The translations under genes were made by a program, and so were the position numbers. From positions 1 to 12,417 of the forward strand of contig JACIYD010000014.1 in the NCBI GenBank assembly GCA_014360105.1: a stretch of 12,417 nt of DNA, read 5' to 3'. The stretch comes from Clostridia bacterium (GTDB taxonomy: Bacteria > Bacillota > DSM-521 > Neomoorellales > SLTJ01). Below, piece by piece: positions 1-7,440 of this stretch. The notes under the pieces were generated by a model, which saw only the letters and a program-made list of their open reading frames with translations, was not told the origin of the DNA and made no database searches. The stretch's first letter is position 1, and each line of letters opens with the position of its first letter.

Positions 1-85
1 TTGCTTCAGCGGTACTTACCCCACGGCGATTCCGGCGGGGGAAGAGGGGACGAAAGAGGCCCTAGAAAAAGTGGGGACTGGTTAA
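1..85 (+). CDS. purF: Amidophosphoribosyltransferase PurF, C-terminal end (partial)
   Basis: Only the last 27 codons and the TAA stop at 83-85 are inside the window; the rest lies to the left. Reading from base 2 gives a peptide starting C-F-S-G-T-Y-P-T-A-I-P, which resembles the C-terminal C-F-x-G-x-Y-P signature of PurF. PurF commits PRPP to purine synthesis by making 5-phosphoribosylamine from PRPP and glutamine. The position fits: it ends 27 bases before the next gene, on the same strand, at the head of a run that contains purH, purM and purD. The fragment is short, so the call rests on the signature plus context. Confidence 0.72.
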   Translation, partial: CFSGTYPTAIPAGEEGTKEALEKVGTG

Positions 86-112
86 CAAACGAAACCAGCC
101 GGGGGTTTCAAG

Positions 113-1105
113 GTGAGTCTGGACGTCATCGGCCTCGGGGCCATAAATCTGGATGTCTTTTATCACCTGGACGACCCGTGCCTTTTGGTCCGTGCAGGCT
201 TTCCGGTGGTGCCCGGCGGCGAGGTTTCCCTGCCGGATGAAGCCCTGGCACCCCTCGAAGACTTCTTGCGCCGCCACGGGCAGTATCTGGGGGAAAGCGG
301 CGGCGGCTCGGCGGCCAACACCCTGTATGCTCTGGCGCGCATGGGTTTTTCTACCGCGTTTCTTGGCGCCGTAGGCGATGACCCGGCCGGGGATTTTCTG
401 AGAACGTCGCTGGCACCGGTAAATATTTCCGGGGTAAGAACCGTCCCCGGCCGCAGCGGCACCTGCCTTGCCGTGCTGGACCGCCGGGGAGAACGGACGC
501 TGATGGTCTTTCCTCAGGCAAACGGCCGCCTGCACCAAGCAGGTCTTGACCTCACTGCCGCCCGGACGGCACGTTTTGTGCACCTCTCTTCCCTGGTGCA
601 CGACCGGGCGCGGCAGCTTCAACTCGAACTGGTAGCCTCGCTCCCGCCCGCCGTACGGGTGAGCCTCGATCCGGGAGAGATTTACGCGCGCAAGGGGTTG
701 GCGGTACTCGAGCCGTTGCTACGCAAGAGTTTCATTGTTTTCGGCACGGCGCGCGAGTTGTGCTTGCTGGCGCATGAGCCCGAGTGGCGGGTCGCCGCGC
801 AGCGGCTCTTGGACCTGGGCCCGTCGGTGGTGGTCTGCAAGCGCGGTGCCCAGGGGTCGTCCGTCTTTACCCGGGAACAAGAAGTGACGGTGCCGGCCGC
901 CAGCATCGCTCCGGTCGATACCACGGGGGCGGGCGACGTCTATAATGCCGGCTTCCTGGCCGGGATGCTTCTCGGCCTTCCGCCGGACGTTTGCGCCAGG
1001 CTGGCCACGGCCGCTGCCGCCCGCAGCCTCACAGGCCGTGGGCGGGAGCATTATCCGGATGTTTCTTTTCTCAAAGAGTGGCTGGCAACCGAGAAAGCGG
1101 AGTGA
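113..1105 (+). CDS. PfkB-family carbohydrate/nucleoside kinase
   Basis: A 330-residue ribokinase-type (PfkB) kinase, which would transfer phosphate from ATP to a sugar or nucleoside hydroxyl in the cytoplasm. The N-terminal PfkB signature is at residues 63-78 (G-G-G-S-A-A-N-T followed by L-A-R-M-G), with G-A-V-G-D-D just after. The C-terminal signature D-T-T-G-A-G-D is at 269-275, where D275 is the expected catalytic base and G-A-G the anion hole. Length is normal for the family. The GTG start at 113 puts the first strand (V-I-G-L-G-A-I-N-L-D) at the usual place; the ribosome site is weak (a G-run at 101-105). The TGA stop overlaps the GTG of the next gene, so the two are probably translationally coupled. 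The substrate cannot be read from sequence; the location between purF and a PurN-like gene makes a nucleoside or ribosyl compound an attractive guess only. Confidence 0.9.
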   Translation: MSLDVIGLGAINLDVFYHLDDPCLLVRAGFPVVPGGEVSLPDEALAPLEDFLRRHGQYLGESGGGSAANTLYALARMGFSTAFLGAVGDDPAGDFLRTSLAPVNISGVRTVPGRSGTCLAVLDRRGERTLMVFPQANGRLHQAGLDLTAARTARFVHLSSLVHDRARQLQLELVASLPPAVRVSLDPGEIYARKGLAVLEPLLRKSFIVFGTARELCLLAHEPEWRVAAQRLLDLGPSVVVCKRGAQGSSVFTREQEVTVPAASIAPVDTTGAGDVYNAGFLAGMLLGLPPDVCARLATAAAARSLTGRGREHYPDVSFLKEWLATEKAE

Positions 1106-1962
1106 GACCCTTGTTACCCATCGGCTGGTTTTCCACCGGCAGGGATCAGGCGGCGTGCGACCTCCTGGAGACCGTGATGCGGGAATGCGAGGCCGGAAGG
1201 CTGGGCTGTCGCCTCAGCTTCGTGTTCTCGAACCGGGCCCCGGGCGAAAGCGAGGCCAGCGATGCTTTCCAGGCTTGTGTGCGCCGCTTCGGCCTGCCGC
1301 TTCTAACCTTGAGTTCTTCCGCCTTCGACCCCGCCCTCTGGGAGGAAGGGCGCCGCGACCCGGAAGCGCGGCGGCGCTGGCGCCTGGCCTACGATGCCGC
1401 GGTGGAGGATTTGATCCGCCCCTATGCGGCAGAGGTGATCGTCCTGGCGGGATATATGCTGGTCCTGGGCGAGGAGCTTTGTCGGCGCCGTCCTTTTCTC
1501 AACCTGCATCCTGCCCTGCCGCACGGCCCGGCGGGGACCTGGCAGGAGGTCATCTGGCAACTGCTTCTGGAAGAGGCCGAAGCGGCCGGCGCAATGGTGC
1601 ACCTGGTAACGCCGGAGCTCGACCGCGGGCCGGTGGTAAGCTACTTTTCCTTCCCCCTGCGCGGGCCGGATTGGGACGAGCTCTGGCGGGACTGGCGGCA
1701 ACGGCGCGCTGCGGTGGAAAAAGTGCTGGCCGCGCGGGGCCGCGGTTTTACGCCCGGGCCGGAAGAGAGGCTCTTCTGGGCCGTGCGGCGGGAGGAAGCG
1801 CGGCGGGAGCTGCCGCTTCTGGTGCATACGCTTGACCTCGTGGCCCGGGGAGAAGTGCGTGTCGGCGCGGGAGAGGTGCGCGACCGCGAGGGCCGGGTCC
1901 TCACGGACGGCTACTGCCTGAACGCGGCGGTCGAAGCATGGCTTGCCCGTGCGGGCGGCTAG
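1102..1962 (+). CDS. PurN-like formyltransferase, divergent and extended
   Basis: A 286-residue protein with the formyltransferase fold of PurN, which moves the formyl group of 10-formyltetrahydrofolate onto GAR. The core is at residues 111-180: V-I-V-L-A-G-Y-M, then N-L-H-P (N134, H136), then L-D-R-G-P-V-V (D174). These match the Asn-His-Asp catalytic set of PurN. Two things are odd. The N-terminal phosphate-binding loop, G-x-G-S-N in PurN, reads G-W-F-S-T-G-R-D (residues 8-15). About 90 residues follow the point where a usual PurN of about 200 residues ends, finishing with a V-G-A-G-E-V-R-D-R-E-G segment. The GTG start at 1102 overlaps the kinase stop by four bases; longer in-frame starts would run deep into the kinase gene. 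It is the only formyltransferase of this type in the visible cluster, so it may be the cell's GAR transformylase, or a relative acting on another substrate. Confidence 0.82.
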   Translation: MRPLLPIGWFSTGRDQAACDLLETVMRECEAGRLGCRLSFVFSNRAPGESEASDAFQACVRRFGLPLLTLSSSAFDPALWEEGRRDPEARRRWRLAYDAAVEDLIRPYAAEVIVLAGYMLVLGEELCRRRPFLNLHPALPHGPAGTWQEVIWQLLLEEAEAAGAMVHLVTPELDRGPVVSYFSFPLRGPDWDELWRDWRQRRAAVEKVLAARGRGFTPGPEERLFWAVRREEARRELPLLVHTLDLVARGEVRVGAGEVRDREGRVLTDGYCLNAAVEAWLARAGG

Positions 1963-2026
1963 CGGTTAAGGCAGCGGCTTGCGGTCGCGGGAGCGAACCC
2001 AGGCCAGGCCCAGGAAACGGAATTCC

Positions 2027-2033
2027 GGGGGAG
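2027..2033 (+). promoter_or_regulatory. Ribosome binding site deciding the HAD gene start
   Basis: A GGGGGAG run lies six bases before the ATG at 2040 and three bases before the ATG at 2037. The spacing favours the second ATG. The region upstream as far as an in-frame ATG at 1938 encodes a Gly/Pro/Arg-rich stretch without family resemblance. Confidence 0.65.
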
Positions 2034-2039
2034 CTAATG

Positions 2040-3116
2040 ATGGGCGAGTGGTGGCTGGCCACCGATTGCGAGGGTCCCTTAACGCTCAACGATTACGCCT
2101 TTGAGCTCTGCGCCGCCTACATCCCGGCGGGGGACAGGCTTTTTCAGGTGCTGAGCCGCTACGACGACTACCTTGTGGCGGTCGAGCGCCGTCCCGGGCA
2201 TGCGGCCGGTTCGACTTTGCGGTGGGTGGCCCCTTTCCTTAAGGCCTTTGGTCTGACGGAGGCCGAAGCCCGCGCCTTTGCCGCCCGCCACCTCCTGGTG
2301 CTCCCCGGTGTGGGGGACGTGCTGCCGCGGCTGAAAGAGGTCCTGCCGACTTTCATCATCAGCGCGAGCTACCAGCCCTATGTAGAGGCCCTTTGCCGCA
2401 CGGTGGGATTTCCGGAGGAACAGACCTGGTCGACTCCTTTTCCCCTGGACGCTCATACGCTGCCGGCAGGCGAGGCGGAACGGCTGAAGAAGCTGGCAGC
2501 GACCATTGGCGCCCTTGCGCCGCCCACCTGGCCTGCGGGGGCGGCGGGACCGGCGGACCTGGAAAAGGGGGAGCAAAAAACCGTTGCCTTGTTGGCGGCG
2601 GCCGTAGCGGAACTCGAGGCAGGGGAAAGCGGTGCCCTGGCCGAGGCAGTCACGGTGGTAGGCGGTGCCGTAAAGGCCCAGGCGCTGAAAGAAATTGCAA
2701 CCCGCCTGGGCCGGGACCTGGCTACGGCCATCTACTTTGGCGATAGCATCACCGACGCCGAGGCCCTGAGCCTGGTACGGCGCGCCGGAGGGATGGCGGT
2801 GGCCTTTAACGCCAACCGCTACGCCCTGGCCGAGGGCGAGATTGCCTGTCTTTCCCCGCATGCGGCGGCCATGCTCGCTCTTGCCCTCGCCTTTGCCCAA
2901 GGCGGCCCGCAGGCGGTGCGGCATTTGGCCGCCGCCTGGCGCGGTTGGGAGAGCGTCGCCGCGCTCAGCCCGGAAGAGGGCTACCGCCCGGGCGAAGAGG
3001 TGTGGCGCGCGGTGGAAATGTTTGCGCTTAAAGCGCCCCTTGACCCGGAACTTATCGCCCGCAGCGAGGCTTTCCGGCGCCAGGTGCGCGGCGAAGCCAT
3101 CGGCGCCCTGGGCTAG
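2040..3116 (+). CDS. HAD-superfamily phosphatase-like protein, EhaR-like
   Basis: A 358-residue HAD-type hydrolase. Motif I is D-C-E-G-P-L-T at residues 9-15 (nucleophile D9), motif II is I-I-S-A-S around 106-110, motif III is probably K212, and motif IV is G-D-S-I-T-D at 234-239 (D235, D239). The second acid of motif I, normally Asp in phosphatases, is Glu here. The opening D-C-E-G-P-L followed by N-D-x-A-F-E-L and S-R-Y-D-D-Y-L recalls proteins annotated EhaR in methanogen energy-converting hydrogenase operons; I recognise this from memory at moderate confidence. Residues from about 130 to 200 are an Ala/Glu-rich insertion between motifs II and III, probably the cap. It starts 77 bases after the PurN-like gene. 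Substrate unknown; a phosphatase opposing or following the PfkB kinase is one possibility. Confidence 0.75.
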   Translation: MGEWWLATDCEGPLTLNDYAFELCAAYIPAGDRLFQVLSRYDDYLVAVERRPGHAAGSTLRWVAPFLKAFGLTEAEARAFAARHLLVLPGVGDVLPRLKEVLPTFIISASYQPYVEALCRTVGFPEEQTWSTPFPLDAHTLPAGEAERLKKLAATIGALAPPTWPAGAAGPADLEKGEQKTVALLAAAVAELEAGESGALAEAVTVVGGAVKAQALKEIATRLGRDLATAIYFGDSITDAEALSLVRRAGGMAVAFNANRYALAEGEIACLSPHAAAMLALALAFAQGGPQAVRHLAAAWRGWESVAALSPEEGYRPGEEVWRAVEMFALKAPLDPELIARSEAFRRQVRGEAIGALG

Positions 3117-3142
3117 CCGCTTGGCAGGGTTTTGCCGAGCGG
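3117..3142 (+). other. Strong hairpin directly after the HAD gene
   Basis: Arms 3117-3126 (CCGCTTGGCA) and 3133-3142 (TGCCGAGCGG) pair over ten positions, with one T-G wobble, around a GGGTTT loop, starting at the base after the stop codon. No T-run follows (the next bases are TCCTTGG), so it is not a standard intrinsic terminator. It forms the left part of the dispersed repeat copy described next and may protect the upstream 3' end or act in the purH leader. Confidence 0.6.
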
Positions 3143-3207
3143 TCCTTGGCTCCCGACGCAAGACTTTGGGCATCGTGCCGGGCGAGCTTTTCGCGAGGGC
3201 GAGGGCG
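3118..3207 (+). repeat. Dispersed intergenic element, copy 1 (purH leader)
   Basis: This 90-base stretch of the 163-base gap before purH resembles the minus-strand stretch 8952-8865. The best blocks are a 16-mer at 3139-3154 (GCGGTCCTTGGCTCCC, 15 of 16 identical) and a 16-mer at 3192-3207 (CGCGAGGGCGAGGGCG, identical). Block starts are 53 bases apart here and 52 in the other copy. By hand alignment about 70 percent of positions match overall. It begins with the hairpin at 3117-3142. It also contains TTGGCTCCCG (3146-3155), whose reverse complement CGGGAGCCAA lies at 3223-3232, so a long-range pairing could compete with local folding. No known riboswitch consensus was recognised. Confidence 0.65.
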
Positions 3208-3263
3208 CAAGAGAGCATGTCGCGGGAGCCAAAACCGGGCCAAAGCTCCATTAACTTAACGGC

Positions 3264-3272
3264 GGAGGAGGA
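3264..3272 (+). promoter_or_regulatory. Ribosome binding site fixing the TTG start of purH
   Basis: GGAGGAGGA lies seven bases before TTG 3280, an ideal spacing. The downstream [12 protein letters not shown] is the standard N-terminus of PurH. The open frame continues upstream to 2842 only because it overlaps the HAD gene in another frame. Confidence 0.88.
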
Positions 3273-3279
3273 AACCATC

Positions 3280-4809
3280 TTGGCCAAACGAGCCCTGATC
3301 AGCGTTTCGGACAAGCGCGGCCTGGAGGACCTGGCGCGCGGCCTCAAAGAACTGGGCTACGAACTCATCTCTACCGGCGGCACGGCCCGCACGCTCGAAG
3401 GATGGGGCCTTTCGCCCGTACCGGTGGCCGCAGTCACCGGCTTTCCCGAGATCCTGGAAGGGCGGGTAAAGACGCTCCACCCCAAGATCCACGGCGGCAT
3501 CCTGGCGAAGAGGGAGCCCGCGCACCTCGAGCAGGTGGCTGCCCAAGGCATCGAGCTGATCGATCTGGTGGTGGTCAACCTTTACCCCTTCCGGGAAACC
3601 ATCAGCCGCCCTGGAGTGACGCTCGAGGAGGCGGTGGAAAATATCGACATCGGCGGCCCCAGCCTGGTGCGGGCGGCGGCCAAGAACTACGCCTACGTTA
3701 CGGTCGTGGTCAACCCGGCGCGCTATCCCCTCATCCTCCAGCAGTTGCGGGAGAAGGGCGAGGTGGACGCCGACACCCGTTTTGCCCTGGCGGTGGAGGC
3801 CTTCGCCCATACCGCCGCCTACGACGCGGCCATTGCCCAATACCTCAGCAACGTGCACACGGGCTCACCCTTCCCGCCGGTCGTGGCCCTGGTGGGTGAG
3901 AAGGTACAAGACCTGCGCTACGGCGAAAACCCGCACCAGCGTGCCGCTTTTTACCGCGAGGTGGGGGCCGGCGGTGGCCTGGCGGTGGCCAGGCAGCTCC
4001 AAGGCAAAGAACTCTCCTTCAACAACCTGATGGATGCCCAGGCAGCCTGGGCCCTGGTTCAGGAACTGCCGGAGCAGGCCGCGGTCATCATTAAGCACCA
4101 TAACCCCTGCGGCGCGGCGGTAGCCTCCCAACTGGCCGACGCGTACCGCAAGGCCTTTGCTGCGGATGCCGTTTCTGCCTTCGGCGGCATCGTTGGTTTG
4201 AACAGCACGGTAGATGAGGAGACGGCGCGGGAAATGACCAAGACTTTCCTCGAGGTGGTCATTGCTCCCGGTTACAGTCCTGCAGCGCTTGAAGTGCTAC
4301 GGCAAAAGGAGGCTTTGCGCCTGTTGGAGGTACCGGCCACGGCTCCCGGGCGCCTCTGGGACGTGAAGGCGTTAAGCGGCGGCTTCCTCATCCAGGAGGC
4401 CGATACGGGGGACGCGGCGCCGGAAGAATGGCAGGTGGTTACCAAGCGGGCACCGACGGCGGCCGAACGGGAAGAACTCGCCTTCGCCTGGAAAGTGGTC
4501 AAGCATGTCAAGTCCAACGCCATCGTGGTCACCAAGGACCGGGTCACCCTGGGCGTAGGCGCCGGGCAGATGAACCGCGTCGGGGCGGCCAAGATCGCGC
4601 TCGAACAGGCGGGTGAGGCGGCCAAGGGCGCCGTGCTGGCGTCGGATGCCTTCTTCCCCTTCCCGGATACGGTGGAGGAGGCCGCGCGGGCGGGGATTAG
4701 CGCCATCATCCAGCCCGGCGGCTCGGTGCGCGACGAAGAGGCCATCGCCACGGCGGATCGTTACGGCCTGGCCATGATTTTTACCGGCCGGCGTCATTTC
4801 AAGCACTAG
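3280..4809 (+). CDS. purH: Bifunctional AICAR transformylase / IMP cyclohydrolase
   Basis: A 509-residue PurH, the usual full length. It catalyses the last two steps to IMP: formylation of AICAR from 10-formyltetrahydrofolate, then ring closure. The N-terminal MGS-like cyclohydrolase domain shows I-S-V-S-D-K at 7-12, S-T-G-G-T-A near 31-36, and [13 protein letters not shown] from 61. The transformylase domain has K272-H273-H-N-P-C-G, with the Lys-His pair expected at the active site, and ends with P-G-G-S-V-R-D, F-T-G-R-R-H-F. The TTG start follows a strong ribosome site; translation from farther up would be out of family. It is separated from the upstream HAD gene by a 163-base gap holding a repeat-like element, the largest gap in the purine run, so purH-purM-purD may have their own control. 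purM follows after 23 bases. Confidence 0.97.
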   Translation: MAKRALISVSDKRGLEDLARGLKELGYELISTGGTARTLEGWGLSPVPVAAVTGFPEILEGRVKTLHPKIHGGILAKREPAHLEQVAAQGIELIDLVVVNLYPFRETISRPGVTLEEAVENIDIGGPSLVRAAAKNYAYVTVVVNPARYPLILQQLREKGEVDADTRFALAVEAFAHTAAYDAAIAQYLSNVHTGSPFPPVVALVGEKVQDLRYGENPHQRAAFYREVGAGGGLAVARQLQGKELSFNNLMDAQAAWALVQELPEQAAVIIKHHNPCGAAVASQLADAYRKAFAADAVSAFGGIVGLNSTVDEETAREMTKTFLEVVIAPGYSPAALEVLRQKEALRLLEVPATAPGRLWDVKALSGGFLIQEADTGDAAPEEWQVVTKRAPTAAEREELAFAWKVVKHVKSNAIVVTKDRVTLGVGAGQMNRVGAAKIALEQAGEAAKGAVLASDAFFPFPDTVEEAARAGISAIIQPGGSVRDEEAIATADRYGLAMIFTGRRHFKH

Positions 4810-4832
4810 GAAAGGGCAGGCTGGCAACGAGA

Positions 4833-5876
4833 ATGGAGCAGGGTAAGAGCGGGTGGACTTACCGGGCGGCCGGGGTGGATATCGAAGCCGGCGAGCGGGC
4901 GGTCGAGCTGATGCGCCCGGCGGCGGAAAGTACCAGGCGGCCGGAGGTGCTGGGTGCGCTCGGCGCCTTTGCCGGCTTTTTTGCCCTGGATCTCGGCCGC
5001 TACCGGGAGCCGGTGCTGGTGGCCGGGGCGGACGGCGTGGGGACGAAGCTGCGCCTGGCGATCGAGCTCGACCGCCACGGGAGCGTCGGGATCGACCTGG
5101 TGGCCATGTGCGTCAACGACATCTTGGTGCACGGGGCGGAGCCCCTTTTCTTCCTCGATTATCTCGCCACCGGGAAGCTGGTGCCGGAGAAAGCGGCGGC
5201 CATCGTCGCGGGTATAGCCGCCGGCTGCCGCGAGGCCGGCTGCGCCCTCCTGGGCGGCGAAACGGCGGAGATGCCCGGGTTCTACGCCCGCGAGGACTAC
5301 GACCTGGCCGGTTTTGCCGTGGGCGTGGTGGAAAAGGAAGCCCTGCTCGACGGTGCGGCCGTGCGCGCCGGCGACCGCCTGCTGGGACTGGCCTCGAGCG
5401 GCCTGCACGCCAACGGCTTTTCCCTGGCCCGCAAGGTCTTGTTGGAGGTGGCAGGCTACAGGCTTGACACCTTCCTGCCCGCGCTCGGCTGTACTCTGGG
5501 CGAGGAACTGCTGCGGCCCACGCGCATCTACGTCAGGTCGGTGCTGCCCCTGGCCCGCGCCGGCCGCATCCACGGCATGGCCCATATCACGGGAGGCGGC
5601 CTGGTGCAGAACCTGGCGCGCATCCTGCCGCCCGGCACGCGGGCAGTCCTCCGGCGGGATACCTGGCCCGTGCCGCCTATTTTTACCCTCATCCAGCAAG
5701 CCGGCGGTGTGACGCCGGCAGAAATGGCGCGCACCTTCAACTTGGGTTTGGGCCTGGTACTTGCCGTGGCGCCGCAAGAAGCGGAGGCGGTGCGGCAGGC
5801 ACTGACCGCCTGCGGCGAAAAGTGCTACGCCGTGGGCGAGGTGGTTGCCGGCGACGGCGGGGTGGAGCTGGTGTAG
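4833..5876 (+). CDS. purM: Phosphoribosylformylglycinamidine cyclo-ligase (AIR synthetase)
   Basis: A 347-residue PurM, normal length, which makes AIR from FGAM with ATP in the cytoplasm. Family signatures appear in order: [11 protein letters not shown] at 10-20, G-A-D-G-V-G-T-K at 65-72, [10 protein letters not shown] at 93-102, [11 protein letters not shown] at 141-151, [10 protein letters not shown], and H-I-T-G-G-G-L near the substrate site. The ATG at 4833 is the first start after the purH stop and gives the usual N-terminus; its ribosome site is poor, so coupling to purH translation is plausible. In several Firmicute clusters purM comes directly after purF; here it lies between purH and purD, a rearranged order. 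Confidence 0.96.
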   Translation: MEQGKSGWTYRAAGVDIEAGERAVELMRPAAESTRRPEVLGALGAFAGFFALDLGRYREPVLVAGADGVGTKLRLAIELDRHGSVGIDLVAMCVNDILVHGAEPLFFLDYLATGKLVPEKAAAIVAGIAAGCREAGCALLGGETAEMPGFYAREDYDLAGFAVGVVEKEALLDGAAVRAGDRLLGLASSGLHANGFSLARKVLLEVAGYRLDTFLPALGCTLGEELLRPTRIYVRSVLPLARAGRIHGMAHITGGGLVQNLARILPPGTRAVLRRDTWPVPPIFTLIQQAGGVTPAEMARTFNLGLGLVLAVAPQEAEAVRQALTACGEKCYAVGEVVAGDGGVELV

Positions 5877-5961
5877 GCCGAGGAGCCCTTCATGCCGCTA
5901 AAATAGGGCACCACGAAGCATGAAAATGGTATTTTCGCGGGAGGGTACGGGCGATCAAACG

Positions 5962-7242
5962 ATGAAAGTGCTTGTGGTGGGCGGCGGCGGGCGGGAGCAC
6001 GCCCTGGTTTGGAAACTCGCCCAGAGCAAGGAAGTAACCCGGCTTTACTGCGCTCCCGGTAATGCCGGCATGGCGGAGGTGGCCCAATGCGTCCCCCTTA
6101 AGGCGGAAGACATTGACGGCCTGCTCGCCTTTGCCCGGCAGGAAGAGGTTACGCTCACCGTAGTCGGCCCCGAAGCGCCGCTGGTCGCCGGCCTGGTGGA
6201 TGCTTTCCGCGCCGCGGGCCTTTTGGCCTTCGGCCCCACACAGCGGGGGGCAATGCTCGAGGGAAGCAAGGTTTGGGCCAAGGAACTGATGGCCCGCCAC
6301 GGTATTCCCACCGCGCCTTTCAACGTTTTCGACACGCTGCCGGCGGCCCTGGATTTCGTCGCCGGGACGACGGGCCCGTGGGTGATTAAGGCCGACGGGC
6401 TGGCGGCAGGCAAAGGAGTAACGGTAGCCACCGAGAGGCAGGAGGCACAAGCCACCCTGCGGGCGATGATGGCGGAAAAAGTCTTCGGCCCGGCGGGAGA
6501 GCGCGTGCTCATCGAGGAGAAGCTGGCCGGGGAAGAGGTGAGTATCCTCGCCCTTACCGACGGGCGGGAACTGCTCGTTCTCCCCGCCGCCCAGGATCAC
6601 AAGCGGCTGGGCGACGGCGACACGGGGCCCAACACCGGCGGCATGGGGGCCTATGCACCCGCACCCATGCTGACCCCGGACCTGGCCGTAGCGGTAGAGG
6701 AAAAGATTCTCCGGCCCCTGCTGGCGGCTCTGGAAGCCGAGGGCATTACCTACCGTGGGGTCATCTATGCCGGGCTGATGCTTACCGACGCCGGGCCGAT
6801 GGTTCTCGAGTTCAACTGCCGCTTCGGCGACCCCGAAGCGCAACCGTTGCTGCTCGGGCTAGAGGGGGATCTGTTGCCCGCGCTTTACGGTGCTGCCCGC
6901 GGCTCGCTGGCAGGCGTCAAGCTTAGCTGGCTGCCAGGCAGCGCCGCCTGTGTCGTCTTGGCCTCGGCCGGTTATCCCGGTGCCTACCGTACCGGCTACG
7001 CGATTACCTTGCCGGCGGCGCTGCCCCCGGAAACGGTGATTTTCCACGCAGGGACGAGCCTACGAGAGGGGCAACTGGTCACCACGGGCGGCCGCGTCCT
7101 CGGGGTTACCGCCAGGGGGGCAAATCTGGCCCAGGCGCTGGAAAAGTGTTATACCGTGGCCCAAGCAGTTGACTTTGCGGGCAAGTTCTACCGCCGGGAC
7201 ATCGGCTACCGCGGGCTTGCCTGGGAGGCCGGCAGGAGGTGA
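5962..7242 (+). CDS. purD: Phosphoribosylamine-glycine ligase (GAR synthetase)
   Basis: A 426-residue PurD, an ATP-grasp ligase that joins glycine to phosphoribosylamine to give GAR. It starts M-K-V-L-V-V-G-G-G-G-R-E-H-A-L, the PurD N-domain signature. The ATP-grasp core shows W-V-I-K-A-D-G-L-A-A-G-K-G-V, D-H-K-R-L-G-D-G-D-T-G-P-N-T-G-G-M-G-A-Y, and the metal-site E-F-N-C-R-F-G-D-P-E-A-Q. Start choice is by homology: in-frame ATGs at 5920 and 5926 would add 12-14 residues unlike the family, and the 85-base gap from purM has no well-placed ribosome site for either (GGGAGGG at 5939-5945 is 16 bases from 5962). The gene ends with the TGA at 7240-7242 and is the last intact purine gene in the window. 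Confidence 0.96.
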   Translation: MKVLVVGGGGREHALVWKLAQSKEVTRLYCAPGNAGMAEVAQCVPLKAEDIDGLLAFARQEEVTLTVVGPEAPLVAGLVDAFRAAGLLAFGPTQRGAMLEGSKVWAKELMARHGIPTAPFNVFDTLPAALDFVAGTTGPWVIKADGLAAGKGVTVATERQEAQATLRAMMAEKVFGPAGERVLIEEKLAGEEVSILALTDGRELLVLPAAQDHKRLGDGDTGPNTGGMGAYAPAPMLTPDLAVAVEEKILRPLLAALEAEGITYRGVIYAGLMLTDAGPMVLEFNCRFGDPEAQPLLLGLEGDLLPALYGAARGSLAGVKLSWLPGSAACVVLASAGYPGAYRTGYAITLPAALPPETVIFHAGTSLREGQLVTTGGRVLGVTARGANLAQALEKCYTVAQAVDFAGKFYRRDIGYRGLAWEAGRR

Positions 7243-7254
7243 GCACTACCCGGC

Positions 7255-7440
7255 AACCGGCCGTGTAATCCCATTTTTGCTTTTCGCGTCCTCTCCAGAG
7301 GCAGGCTGGTCTTTGTGCGTGATGCCGACGTGCTCGGAAGCTTTATCGAGTGCACCAGCCGCGCGTACGCCGAAATCTACCCGCGCTACCGCCATGCCCT
7401 GGAGGCTGCCGCCAAAGGAGTGATGCGCGGGACGCCCTAA
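7255..7440 (+). pseudogene. MntA-like nucleotidyltransferase antitoxin remnant
   Basis: Starting shortly after the purD stop and in purD's own frame, a 60-odd residue stretch reads N-P-I-F-A-F-R-V-L-S-R-G-R-L-V-F-V-R-D and then I-E-C-T-S-R-A-Y-A-E-I-Y-P-R-Y, ending M-R-G-T-P and TAA at 7438-7440. This looks like the C-terminal third of a minimal nucleotidyltransferase of the MntA/MNT antitoxin type, which in intact systems adds AMP to the HepT toxin. The catalytic G-S-x10-D-x-D part would lie farther N-terminal and is absent: upstream is purD. There is no convincing start codon or ribosome site. The call is by pattern memory and by the adjoining HepT-like remnant. Confidence 0.6.

Noticed and set aside
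945..1835. Plus-strand open frame of 296 codons overlapping the kinase and the formyltransferase
   Set aside because: It is an other-frame shadow, Gly/Ala/Arg-rich, while the frame used by the PurN-like protein carries conserved active-site motifs.
3117..3142. Rho-independent terminator after the HAD gene
   Set aside because: The stem is strong, but the bases after it are TCCTTGG rather than a T-run, so termination is not supported.
3117..3279. Known purine, ZTP or tetrahydrofolate riboswitch before purH
   Set aside because: The conserved cores as I remember them are not visible in this leader by eye; the element was kept as unnamed instead.
2079..3347. Minus-strand open frame of 422 codons opposite the HAD gene
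   Set aside because: Antisense shadow of a codon-biased GC-rich gene; no recognisable domain.
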